DNA from: RGIG1840 sp964626795
GTDB taxonomy: Bacteria; Bacillota_I; Bacilli_A; RF39; UBA660
Length of the DNA stretch: 30,303 nucleotides
Assembly: GCA_964626795.1 (NCBI GenBank)
Contig: CAZVIQ010000005.1
Coordinates: 1 to 30,303, forward strand
Direction: 5' to 3'
How positions within the stretch are numbered: the first letter of the stretch is position 1; each line of letters opens with the position of its first letter. The notes under the pieces were generated by a model, which ran no database searches, had not been told where the DNA came from, and saw only the letters and a list, made by a program, of their open reading frames with translations. Both the position numbers and the translations under genes were made by a program. This document shows positions 22,103 through 30,303 of the stretch, piece by piece.

Positions 22103-24625
22103 ATGTTAGAGAAAAAATATGATCATAAGGCTGTTGAAAATGGAAGATATCAGTACTGGCTTGATAAAAAACTGTTTGAAAGTGGTAATAAAGCAAAGGA
22201 ACCTTTTTGTATTGTTATTCCTCCACCAAATGTTACAGGTAAACTTCATTTAGGTCATGCATGGGATACCTCACTTCAAGATATTGTAATTAGATATAAA
22301 AAATTACAAGGTTTTGATGCACTTTGGCTTCCAGGAATGGATCATGCAGGTATTGCAACTCAGGCTAAGGTAGATCAGATGCTTAAAGATAAAGGTATTG
22401 TTCCAAGGGATATGGATAGAGAAGACTGGCTTGAATACGCCTGGGCTTGGAAAAAAGAATACTCTGAAAATATAAGAAAGCAATGGGCTAAACTTGGTTT
22501 AACACTTGACTACACTAAAGAAAGATTTACAATGGATAGTGTTCTTTCTGATGCTGTTAATAAAGTTTTTATTGATTATTACAATAAAGGAATTATATAT
22601 AGAGGTGAAAGGGCTATCAACTGGGATACAGAACTTATGACTGCGCTTTCTAATATAGAAGTTGAATATAAAGAAGAAAAGGGTATAATGTACTATTTCA
22701 AATATATGTTTCCAGATTCTAATGAATATATAGAGGTCGCTACTACAAGACCAGAAACACTTGCAAGTGATACTGCTGTAGTAGTACATCCTGAAGATGA
22801 AAGATATAAAGATCTTGTAGGTAAATATTTAATAACTCCACTTAGAAAAGAAGCTATTCCAGTTATAACTGATGAATATATCGATATGAGTTTTGGAAGC
22901 GGGGTTATGAAATGTAGTGCACATGCCGCAGTAGATGTTGATATTCTAAAAGCAAATAATATTGAAATAAGAGAATCAATAAATCCTGATGGAAGGCTTA
23001 ATTCAAATGCTCTTGAATTTGAAGGTATGACTAGAGAAGAGGGAAGAAAAGCAATTGTAGAAAAACTCGAAAAAGAAGGTCTCGTAATTAAAACTGAAGA
23101 ACATGTTCATCAGGTTGGTCATAGTGAGAGAAGTGGATCAGTTATTGAAACAATGGTTATGCCTCAGTGGTTTGTTAGTATGGAAAAACTTTCAAAACAG
23201 GTTCTTGATAATCAAAAAACCGACTCAAAAGTTAATTTTGTTCCAAAAAGATTTGAAAAAATACTTAATAATTGGATGGAGTCTGCTTATGACTGGTGTA
23301 TTTCAAGACAGCTGTGGTGGGGACATAGAATTCCTGCTTGGTATAATCAAGATAAGATATATGTAGGATTAGAAAGACCCGATGGAGAAGGCTGGATACA
23401 AGATCCCGATGTTCTTGATACCTGGTTTTCAAGTGCTCTATGGCCTTTTGCGACTTTAGGATGGCCTAATGAAACAGAAGACTTTAAAAGATACTTTCCA
23501 AACAACCTTTTAGTAACAGGTTATGATATTATATTTTTCTGGGTAAGCAGAATGATATTTCAGTCACTTGAACTTACTTCTAAAGAACCATTCAAAGAAG
23601 TTCTTATACACGGACTAATTAGAGACAAACAAGGTAGAAAAATGAGTAAAAGTCTAGGTAATGGAATAGATCCTATGGATATGATAGAACTTTATGGATC
23701 AGATGCTCTTAGATATTATCTTACTACATCTTCTGCACCTGGGATGGATTTAAGATTTGATGAAGATAAAATGAAATCAACTTGGAATTTCATAAATAAA
23801 CTTTGGAACGCTTCAAGATTTGTTTTATTGAATATGGAAGACTTCAAAGAAGAAGACTTTACTACAGAAAATCTATCTTTAGAAGATAAATGGATATTAA
23901 GCAGACTTAATAAAACTATAAAAAATGTAATTAAAAATATGGATAAATATTTATTTAATGAAGCAGGTAATGAACTTTATGAATTTATCTGGAATGATTT
24001 CTGTGACAATTATATAGAATTATCAAAATTTTCATTAAATGAAAACAAAACTAAATCAATATTACTTTTAATACTTAAGAACATATTACAGATGCTTCAT
24101 CCATTCATGCCTTTTGTTACAGAGGAAATATATCAGAAACTTCCTATAAAAAAAGAAAGTATTATGCTAAGCAGCTATCCTGTATATGATAAAAAGTATA
24201 TATTTGAAACAGAAGAAAAAGAAATGGAAACAATTATTACTGAAATTACTAATATTAGAAATTTTAAAGTAGATAATAATATTCCTAAAGAATGCAATAT
24301 AATAATAAGTACTAAAAGTGAATACGAAACTATATTTAAAAACGCTCTTAAAATTAAGGATAATTTACTTAAATTTAATAATATAACTAGTTTAGAATAT
24401 ACAAGTCCTATAATTAAAATAACTTATTCATTTGAGAAACAAGAAGAAATAAATTTAAATGATAAATTAATGGAAGAGAAAGAAATTTTACTTAATTCAA
24501 TTAATAAAAGAAAAAATCTTTTAAATAATGATAATTATATTAATAAAGCTCCTAAAAATATAGTTGATCTTGACAGAGAAAAACTAAAAGAAGAAGAAGA
24601 AAGATTAAAAATAATAGAAGAAAAA
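22103..24625 (+). CDS. valS: Valyl-tRNA synthetase (3' end lost in gap)
   Basis: A class I synthetase that charges tRNA-Val and edits threonine and other misactivated residues. 841 residues are visible. The HIGH-type HLGH is at 49-52 within PPPNVTGKLHLGHAW, the editing domain contains TTRPETLASDTAVVVHPED, KMSKS is at 513-517, and the tail is the C-terminal coiled coil, interrupted by the N run. The family's usual length suggests only a few tens of residues are missing. GTG 22094 is in frame, but AGAGGTG fits ATG 22103. Sequence beyond the gap in this frame is unrelated and should not be joined. Confidence 0.96.
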
Positions 24626-24725
24626 NNNNNNNNNNNNNNNNNNNNNNNNNNNNNNNNNNNNNNNNNNNNNNNNNNNNNNNNNNNNNNNNNNNNNNNNNNN
24701 NNNNNNNNNNNNNNNNNNNNNNNNN
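24626..24725. other. Assembly gap (100 N)
   Basis: Exactly 100 N, true size unknown. It removes the 3' ends of both valS and the convergent GatD-like gene; whether the two flanks are truly adjacent is not proven by the sequence. Confidence 0.98.
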
Positions 24726-25405
24726 TTTACCAATTTTATTTTATAATTTTTATTTTTTTCATTTATTATCTTTTTTATAAAATAATTTGTTAGATATGGG
24801 TTTCTAATGAATAAAGGTCCTAGTAAATGAGTACCATAAAAATTTTTGTAATTAAATCCTTCATTTATATCTTTTGGTTTATCTCCAGTTCCATATTCTA
24901 TTTTAAAAAAAGGACTATTGTTATTATAAATTATCCCTGATCTATTTTGAAAACCTAGTATGGGTTCACTAATAAGGCTTGAATTGACTACAACTTCACC
25001 AACTATTCTAAATAATATAGAATTATCTAAACTATTTATTTTTGTATAATAATCAAACAGATTTAAGCATTTTATTTTATTACCTTGAGAATCTATAAGA
25101 TATTCTCCTAGAAGTTCATATGAATTTCCAGTAAAAAAGAAGTATTTTCCATTATTTATTGCATCTTTAAGTTCTCTCTTTCTATTTAATAAATCTTCAA
25201 GAACAATTAACTGGCTGACAGTATCACCCATTCCCATATAAAAGATATCATAATCATTAAAGTTAATATTATCTTTTATAGTGAGATAGTGTATTTCAAT
25301 ATTTAAATCCTGTTTTTTAAAGAATTCTTTAATAGCTTTTACATTACCACTTTCACCATAAAGATTCATTAAATCATAATACAAATGCACTAGTTTGATT
25401 TTCAT
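24726..25405 (-). CDS. GatD-like glutamine amidotransferase homolog lacking catalytic residues (3' end in gap)
   Basis: This matches GatD, the glutaminase subunit of lipid II isoglutaminyl synthase: HLYYDLMNLYGESGN at the N-terminus, DYDIFYMGMG, ELKDAINNGK, LNLFDYYTK, ILGFQNRSG and a final YGTHLLGPLFIRNP. 226 residues are visible of about 240 expected. In an ungapped alignment by eye to the family core ICGGYQxLG, the sequence reads TGNSYELLG, so the nucleophilic Cys is Gly93. The catalytic His of GTYLHGP is Leu195. The GGGSDREQ loop is GMGDTVSQ. It therefore should not hydrolyse glutamine. The start overlaps the upstream MurT-like gene by 32 bases, so the pair is coupled. The frame is intact, arguing against simple decay. 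Confidence 0.85.
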
Positions 25406-26507
25406 TACTTATTATTCCTTTCAACTTACTTTCTATATCAGTACATACAACACTATAAATTAAACCTTTAGTTTTAGTTTTTAAAATTTCAGTTACAGAA
25501 TTAATATCATCAACAAGAATTATTTTATCATTTTTAATTCCTGAATAATTTAATCTAACTAAAATATCAAGTTTAAATTTTCCTACTACTAATATTTTAT
25601 CAATTGATTTATTTTTTAAATTTTTAAAATCAATGTCCCATATCCAGGATATGTCATTTTCAGTATATTTTCTATTTGAATTCTCAAATCCAATAATTAA
25701 TGTCTTTTTTTCTTTGTCTTTATTTATCAAATTAAGAATGCTATTATAACTTATATTATTTTCATTTTTGTTTGCTATAATTTTTAATTTTCTTTTATTT
25801 ATATCATAATTATTTAAAACAAATTGATTGTCAAAAATATTTTTTAACTTTCTAATGCCAATTATAGATAATAAAGTATAGATAGATAATATAGTTTCTA
25901 TTGAATAATTTGATAAAAAACATAATGAAATTTTTTCGTTATTTATAAATAACGTTTTACTATTTAAATTTATATTATGTGCAAAATAATTTATTTTTTC
26001 AGTATCAAAATAAATATTTTTACCTGTTCCATAATAAATGATATGTTCATTAAGATTATTAAATCTTTCTATAAAAGGAATATCTGAATTTATAATAATA
26101 TTTGTATCTGGTTTAATTTTATTAAGCATGGAACATAAAGAAAACTTTTCATTTATTTTATGAACTAGCAAGTGTGTAAATCCTATGTTTTTTATTATTT
26201 CTGAAGCATTTGTTTCACTAAATTCTATAAGTAATATATCTTTTTTGAATTTTCCATGAAAGTTTATGTTTTTTAATAAGAACTGAAGGATATCTTTAAT
26301 AGTAATTATTCTTTTAAAAGAAATAGTATAATTACACTCTTTAAGTGTATTTACGCTAAAGTCAATTAAAGATTCATCTTCTGATGTTATTATTCCTAAA
26401 GTTAGATTAGGAAAAGTAATTTTTTGTATTAGAGTTTTTATATTAATGTTTTTTCTTTTAAAAAAGTTTAAAAATTTGTAATAGAGAATTATAATTATTG
26501 TTTTCAT
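25374..26507 (-). CDS. MurT-like Mur-ligase homolog lacking ATP-binding loop
   Basis: A 377-residue protein matching MurT, the ligase subunit that with GatD amidates D-Glu of lipid II. Recognisable are INSDIPFIERF with IIYYG (MurT LNADDPFxxxL...YYG), SIYTLLSIIGI, and the C-terminal signature NDISWIWDIDFKNL (284-297; MurT RDxSWIxDxDFExL). The P-loop GTNGKTTT is replaced by TSEDESLI (41-48). The FRDQxDRxGE motif is gone, and the region of the four-Cys zinc ribbon (about 160-180) has no cysteine and is shortened. ATP-dependent ligation is thus unlikely. AGGTGA precedes the ATG, and TATAAT lies 17 bases further up. It is coupled to the equally altered GatD-like gene. Confidence 0.82.
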   Translation of the reverse strand: MKTIIIILYYKFLNFFKRKNINIKTLIQKITFPNLTLGIITSEDESLIDFSVNTLKECNYTISFKRIITIKDILQFLLKNINFHGKFKKDILLIEFSETNASEIIKNIGFTHLLVHKINEKFSLCSMLNKIKPDTNIIINSDIPFIERFNNLNEHIIYYGTGKNIYFDTEKINYFAHNINLNSKTLFINNEKISLCFLSNYSIETILSIYTLLSIIGIRKLKNIFDNQFVLNNYDINKRKLKIIANKNENNISYNSILNLINKDKEKKTLIIGFENSNRKYTENDISWIWDIDFKNLKNKSIDKILVVGKFKLDILVRLNYSGIKNDKIILVDDINSVTEILKTKTKGLIYSVVCTDIESKLKGIISNENQTSAFVL

Positions 26508-26619
26508 ATCTTCACCTATTTTATATTATAGAGTAAGAATAGGTCATTAAATATCTAGTTTTGTCGAATCAAGTGAAAATAATAAAAAATAATATTACAA
26601 TATATTTGGGTGAATAAAT

Positions 26620-26850
26620 ATGAGAATGATTTTTAATGATGATGTTTTATATGTAGATGTAGAAGGAGAGATTGGATATCTCGAAATGGATGTAATTAAA
26701 AATAGAGTTTTTAGTGTATTAGATCAGTATGAAGTAGATAATATTGTTGTGAATTTTGAAAATGCATTTAATTTTAATAAAAAAAGTATTTCAACATTTA
26801 TAAGAGAATATCATCAAAAATACAGTGGGAGTATTTCAGTAAAAAATTAG
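26620..26850 (+). CDS. Short STAS-domain protein (SpoIIAA-like)
   Basis: A 76-residue protein resembling the first two thirds of anti-sigma-factor antagonists: DVLYVDVEGEIG as strand and turn, DVIKNRVFSVLDQYEVDNIVVNFENA, then a helix STFIREYHQKYSG. Where SpoIIAA has DSSGLG with the phosphorylated Ser, this has NKKSIS, so the phospho-site appears to be Lys. The usual last strand and helix are absent (SpoIIAA is about 117 residues). No SpoIIAB or sigF follows. GGGTGA precedes the ATG. It could be a diverged regulator or an unrelated STAS protein. Confidence 0.6.
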   Translation: MRMIFNDDVLYVDVEGEIGYLEMDVIKNRVFSVLDQYEVDNIVVNFENAFNFNKKSISTFIREYHQKYSGSISVKN

Positions 26851-26855
26851 AAATA

Positions 26856-26914
26856 AAAATCAGATTTGTGAAGTGAACCTTAAATAGTTCATTCATTTGC
26901 ATATCTGATTTTTT
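26856..26914 (+). terminator. Long two-part terminator hairpin
   Basis: The outer stem AAAATCAGAT/ATCTGATTTT (26856-26865 with 26903-26912) encloses an inner TGAAC/GTTCA hairpin and ends in T. The hairpin is about 57 bases, much longer than the other terminators here. Confidence 0.75.
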
Positions 26915-27026
26915 GTTTGTTTTAATTTGATTTTCTTTTTACTTTGTACAGCTTTATCATATTAACTTTAATTTATATTAATTATCAAATAATATTATTA
27001 AAATTTACGCTTTTTTAAGTATACTA

Positions 27027-27035
27027 TGATATAAT
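27027..27035 (+). promoter_or_regulatory. Extended -10 before the sortase gene
   Basis: TGATATAAT (TG-n-TATAAT) lies 30 bases before the sortase start. There is no good -35 box, as is common for extended -10 promoters. Confidence 0.45.
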
Positions 27036-27065
27036 TTACATGGTAAATGTTTTAAAGGAGTTTAA

Positions 27066-27893
27066 ATGAAAAAGAAAGTAATAAAAATAAAATTGAAGAA
27101 TATTTTTATACTTACAGCATTTTTATTGTGTTTTATCGGGGCAAGTATCTCAATATTTAAAGTGATAAAATGGAAGATAGAATCTGATAAAACTAAAAAT
27201 CAGATAAACGATATTGAAAGTAATGTTGCTGTAGATGAAATAGAAGACGGTGATAATACAGAACTAATTAATCCTCCAGAAGAAAATAAACCTAATCCAT
27301 ATTGGGATTATATTAAAATGAAATTAATAAATGTTGATTTTAGTGAACTAAAACAAACAAACAAAGAAGTAAAAGGGTGGATTCAGGTAAATGGTACCAA
27401 TATTAATTATCCTTTTGTTCAAACAAGTAATAATGATTATTACTTAACTCATTCCTTTGATAAATCTTATAATGATGCTGGCTGGGTATTTATGGATTAT
27501 CGTAATAATATTGATGAGATGTCTAAGAATATAATTTTATATGCACATGGAAGACTTGATACTACAATGTTCGGATCTTTAAAAAATATTGTGAAAAGCA
27601 ACTGGTATAGCGATTCTAATAACTATGTTATAAAACTTTCAACAGAAAAAGAGAATACTTTGTGGCAAGTATTTAGTGTGTATCATATTAAAACGACAAA
27701 TGATTATATTGCAGTCGATTTTATAAATGATATAGAATACCAAAATCTTTTAGATAAACTAAAAAATCGTAGTGTATATGAATTTAATGTAGAGGTAAAT
27801 AGTAATGACAAAATTCTTACTTTATCTACTTGTTACAACAAAACAGAAAAAGTAGTGATGCATGCTAAACTAATAAAGAAATCTGTAAGATAA
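27066..27893 (+). CDS. srtB: Class B sortase
   Basis: A membrane-anchored transpeptidase that attaches proteins to the cell wall. The 275-residue protein has a basic N-terminus, a membrane segment (about 12-32), an acidic linker, and the sortase domain starting near VKGWIQVNGTNINYPFVQ. The catalytic His161 is in LYAHGRL and Cys256 in LTLSTCY. The third conserved residue, Arg in the family (C-x5-8-R), appears to be Lys262 in the TEKVVMHAKLI tail. AAAGGAG precedes ATG 27066. No sorting-signal substrate lies next to it in the window. Confidence 0.9.
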   Translation: MKKKVIKIKLKNIFILTAFLLCFIGASISIFKVIKWKIESDKTKNQINDIESNVAVDEIEDGDNTELINPPEENKPNPYWDYIKMKLINVDFSELKQTNKEVKGWIQVNGTNINYPFVQTSNNDYYLTHSFDKSYNDAGWVFMDYRNNIDEMSKNIILYAHGRLDTTMFGSLKNIVKSNWYSDSNNYVIKLSTEKENTLWQVFSVYHIKTTNDYIAVDFINDIEYQNLLDKLKNRSVYEFNVEVNSNDKILTLSTCYNKTEKVVMHAKLIKKSVR

Positions 27894-27910
27894 ATAGAAA
27901 AGAGGTAAAT

Positions 27911-28207
27911 ATGATTAAATTAGAAATAAAAGAAATAAATGGATTTAATTACATACTGGAAGGAAATGATAGAACATATAGTTTAAATTTAGAGTTTTTT
28001 GATATAGAAGAAACACCTGAAGTAAAAGATTATATGTATCTAAATGAAAAACTACTAAATAAAAATTATATTGAATATGATACTTTTTATCGTTTTGGAT
28101 CTTTAGGAAGTGAATATGGAAGAGAGAATTTAAAAGATGATTCTCCTGAAATAATCATATTAGTGATAAATGATAAGAGAATATATTTGAAAAGGATATA
28201 TGGGTGA
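27911..28207 (+). CDS. Uncharacterised 98-residue protein
   Basis: A small soluble protein, starting at ATG 27911 after AAAGAGGTA. It alternates short hydrophobic strands and acidic turns (KLEIKEINGFNYILEG, YSLNLEFFDIEETPEVKDYMYLN, EIIILVINDKRIYLKRIYG), suggesting a beta-barrel, perhaps OB-like. No motif I recognise. It follows sortase by 17 bases and leads directly into the LRR gene. Confidence 0.6.
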   Translation: MIKLEIKEINGFNYILEGNDRTYSLNLEFFDIEETPEVKDYMYLNEKLLNKNYIEYDTFYRFGSLGSEYGRENLKDDSPEIIILVINDKRIYLKRIYG

Positions 28208-28211
28208 TAAT

Positions 28212-29567
28212 ATGTCAGAAGAATTAAAAGCAATAAAAAAAACATACGGAGAAAATATGGCTCATTTATGCAGAAATTTATTTTCAACAATGCTGGAAAA
28301 AGAAGGTGTATTACTAAATTTATTAAAAGAACATTTTAATGAAAGCAGAGAATTATATAATGATTTAGTTTCTCAAGGAAAAGAAGAAGCTTTTAAAAAC
28401 TATATCTATAGTTTTGTTGATGTTGAAAATGGTATGAAAGTGGAAACTTCTAAAAGTCCTGAGGAACTTTTAAGTGAAGCTGGATATGAGCTTTATGAAT
28501 GTGAAACAGAAGAAGATATTCAACATTTTGAAAAGTATTATGCAAAAGGAGAAAAACTTTGTACATTTCACGGTGGAAGACTTAATACTTGTCGTGTATT
28601 TTTTGCAGTTAAAAAAGATGTAGACAGTATAAGAAGAGAAGATTTTGATAAACCAGCACGACAAGATTTATATGGGACCTCAGTAATATCAATACAGTTT
28701 TCAAGAGGTGAGGATAGTACAGTATCAATTAAAAACAGATATAATCACAAGGTAAATAACCCAGATGCAACATTTAATAATAATTTAGATTTAATAATAC
28801 CAGGATTAACAAGAAGCTTTTCCAGAGAATATAACTTAAATATAATATATTCTGATTCAAGATTTGAACTAAACGGATATGTACGTGCAAATGATGGTAA
28901 ATATTATAAATATAATTTTGAAAGAAATAATGTATATTATTGCCCTGGCAACATAATAATAGATAATTTTGATGTAAAGAGATACGATCTAGGAACACAT
29001 TTAGTAGTAGATAATTTTATATTTGAAATTCATAAAGAAACTAAATTAGAAGATGGGAAAAAGAAACATGAAAAATCTTATTCAGTGAAATCTTATAAAG
29101 AAGGTGATGATGAAGAATTTGTTAATAGTTTAGAAGGTATAAGCAAAATAAGTATAACAGATTTAGATGGTGAGAAAGAATTAAAAATAAGTTTTAAAGC
29201 TTCTTCTAAAGAACCAGTAATAATAAGAGTAGATAGATTAGGAAATATGATAGGATTAAATCATCCTAATTTAAAGAGTGTCGGAGATTATTTTTTATAT
29301 AATAGTGAAAATTTAATTGATTTCGTAGCTTCCAATTTAGAAGAAGCAGGAAAAGGGCTTTTATACAATAATGTTGCATTGAAAAAATTTGATGCACCAA
29401 AACTAATAAGAACTGGTGATAATTTCTTGCTTTATAATGAAAAATTAACAGAACTGATGACTCCAAGCTTGAAAGCTATTGGAACAAATTCTTTATGCAA
29501 AAATAAATTATTTCAATATTTAGGAGAAGAGCTTAGTGAATTTATGGATGAAGGAAAGAGTATTTAA
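28212..29567 (+). CDS. Uncharacterised protein with C-terminal leucine-rich repeats
   Basis: A 451-residue protein with three visible parts. The first 80 residues are helical (SEELKAIKKTYGENMAHLCRNLF). A central region from about 95 to 330 has a conserved-looking core (CTFHGGRLNTCRVFFAVKKD, YGTSVISIQF, NRYNHKVNNPDATFNNNLD). At about 345-440 there are four repeats of some 22 residues of the BspA type, pattern L-x-x-(F/L)-x-x-P-x-L-x-x-x-G-x-x-(F/L)-L-x-N. No signal peptide or anchor, so it is predicted intracellular. The start at ATG 28212 fits GGGTGA; ATG 28200 is in frame but lacks that spacing. I have no function to offer. Confidence 0.7.
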   Translation: MSEELKAIKKTYGENMAHLCRNLFSTMLEKEGVLLNLLKEHFNESRELYNDLVSQGKEEAFKNYIYSFVDVENGMKVETSKSPEELLSEAGYELYECETEEDIQHFEKYYAKGEKLCTFHGGRLNTCRVFFAVKKDVDSIRREDFDKPARQDLYGTSVISIQFSRGEDSTVSIKNRYNHKVNNPDATFNNNLDLIIPGLTRSFSREYNLNIIYSDSRFELNGYVRANDGKYYKYNFERNNVYYCPGNIIIDNFDVKRYDLGTHLVVDNFIFEIHKETKLEDGKKKHEKSYSVKSYKEGDDEEFVNSLEGISKISITDLDGEKELKISFKASSKEPVIIRVDRLGNMIGLNHPNLKSVGDYFLYNSENLIDFVASNLEEAGKGLLYNNVALKKFDAPKLIRTGDNFLLYNEKLTELMTPSLKAIGTNSLCKNKLFQYLGEELSEFMDEGKSI

Positions 29568-29603
29568 TATTAAACAGTAGATTAAATTAAATAAGGTGAT
29601 GTT

Positions 29604-30098
29604 TTGGGTAAGTTAAATATTTTAAATGGTAATATATTAGATTATTTAGATAGTATGGATGCTATTGTTAATTCTGCTAATAAGTATATGACTTATGGCA
29701 GTGGTGTCTGTGGTGTAATATATAAAAAAGCAAATAAAGAAAAGCTGGAAGAATATTGTAAAAACAACTTTAAAGATAATATGGAAGTTAATGAAGTTAG
29801 AATTACACCGGGTTTTGATTTAGGAATAGAAATAATGCATATTTATTGTCCTAAATATTATGAAAGTAAAGAACCTATAAAAGAATTATTAAAGAGTTAT
29901 AACAATATTTTTGTTGTGGCAAAAGAAAAAGGTTATAAAAATATAGTATCAATAAGTTTAGGAACAGGAATACATGGTTATAAGCATAATGAAGTCGGAA
30001 AAGAAGTTATTAAAACGCTTAAGAAATTAGTTGTTAAATATAAAATTAATTTTAATTTAGTTTTACCTAATGAAGAAAATATGAAATTATATAAATAA
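29604..30098 (+). CDS. Macro-domain protein (ADP-ribose-binding family)
   Basis: A 164-residue protein with the macro-domain pattern: NGNILDYLDSMDAIVNSANK (ADP-ribose adenine and distal ribose loop), GSGVCGVIYKKA (pyrophosphate loop), and SISLGTGIHGYKHNEVG (second loop). Members bind or hydrolyse ADP-ribose, O-acetyl-ADP-ribose or ADP-ribosylated targets. The canonical GIYGYP is GIHGYK here. Translation most likely starts at TTG 29604, 7 bases after the GG of AAGGTGAT; the nearest upstream ATG (29598) is out of frame and closes at once. It follows the LRR gene by 36 bases. Confidence 0.88.
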   Translation: MGKLNILNGNILDYLDSMDAIVNSANKYMTYGSGVCGVIYKKANKEKLEEYCKNNFKDNMEVNEVRITPGFDLGIEIMHIYCPKYYESKEPIKELLKSYNNIFVVAKEKGYKNIVSISLGTGIHGYKHNEVGKEVIKTLKKLVVKYKINFNLVLPNEENMKLYK

Positions 30099-30181
30099 AT
30101 ATTTTATTATTGTAAAAAAGTGTAGTAATTAAAAGCGGTTTTTTGTGGAATACTATAATATCTAATTCATGAGGTGAGAAA

Positions 30182-30303
30182 ATGATTGGTTTTATATTTG
30201 CTATACTAGCAGGATTATTAATGAGTGTGCAGGGAGTATTTAACACAAGAGTAATGGAATCATCAAATATGTGGGTTGCAAATATTTGGGTTCAATTAAC
30301 TGC
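30182..30303 (+). CDS. DMT-family (DUF606/YdcZ-like) membrane protein, start only
   Basis: ATG 30182 with GAGGTGAG upstream opens a frame running off the window end. The 40 visible residues, FIFAILAGLLMSVQGVFNTRV then WVANIWVQL, match the first helices of the YdcZ/DUF606 branch of drug/metabolite transporters. TATAAT at 30154-30159 may be its -10 box. Confidence 0.7.
   Translation, partial: MIGFIFAILAGLLMSVQGVFNTRVMESSNMWVANIWVQLT

Noticed and set aside
24726..24793. Continuation of valS beyond the N run
   Set aside because: The reading is low-complexity and antisense to the GatD-like gene; it does not resemble a ValRS tail.

Overview
The window is a strongly AT-rich chromosomal piece of an endospore-forming Bacillota, most likely from a draft or metagenome assembly because it carries two runs of exactly 100 N (13068-13167 and 24626-24725). 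Several things point to a Bacilli-like, low-GC relative of the Mollicutes that still sporulates. It has spoVD-like, yqfC, yqfD and YjcZ-like spore genes, two T-box leaders, and a single-chain glycyl-tRNA synthetase. TGA is used as a stop (yqfC, yqfD, cdd, era), so the Mycoplasma genetic code is excluded. No species is claimed.

Layout. 1-5.5 kb: envelope genes, namely signal peptidase I, a PH-domain protein, a decayed AlbA_2 relic, a SpoVD/FtsI-type PBP, MraY and a convergent RodA/FtsW-type SEDS protein. 5.5-12.7 kb: the conserved Bacillota block rpsU-yqeY-yqfC-yqfD-(vanZ)-ybeY-dgkA-[rhuM]-cdd-era-yqzL-recO. Here phoH and yqfF are absent, a VanZ protein sits in their place, and a RhuM-family gene is wedged between dgkA and cdd. 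12.7-16.1 kb: a small XRE regulator, an assembly gap, a T-box-controlled glyS, an UgtP-like glycolipid glucosyltransferase and tRNA-Met(CAT). 16.2-18.5 kb: an accessory module next to the tRNA, made of a frameshifted WYL regulator, a SIS-domain protein and a divergent Ham1-type nucleotide pyrophosphatase. 18.5-22 kb: recX, a LdcB/VanY-like peptidase, a PrsA-like foldase, two YjcZ-like micropeptides and a degenerate nucleotidyltransferase-like protein. 22-26.5 kb: T-box-controlled valS (3' end in a gap), convergent to a MurT/GatD-like pair. 26.6-30.3 kb: a lone STAS protein, a class B sortase, an unknown small protein, an LRR protein, a macro-domain protein and the start of a DMT transporter.

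The genes fall into three working groups. One is peptidoglycan and envelope construction (PBP, MraY, RodA, DgkA, UgtP, PrsA, LdcB-like, sortase). The second is ribosome and translation upkeep (S21, YqeY, YbeY, Era, GlyRS, ValRS, tRNA-Met). The third is recombination (RecO, RecX). The most striking non-routine signal is the MurT/GatD-like pair at 24.7-26.5 kb. Both proteins keep the fold signatures of lipid II isoglutaminyl synthase but have lost the ATP-binding loop, the zinc-ribbon cysteines and the amidotransferase Cys and His. Other points for a second look are the tRNA-linked WYL-SIS-Ham1 module, the rhuM insertion with its internal perfect palindrome, an unusually compact glycine T-box leader, sporulation-type promoters, and a sortase whose conserved Arg is Lys.
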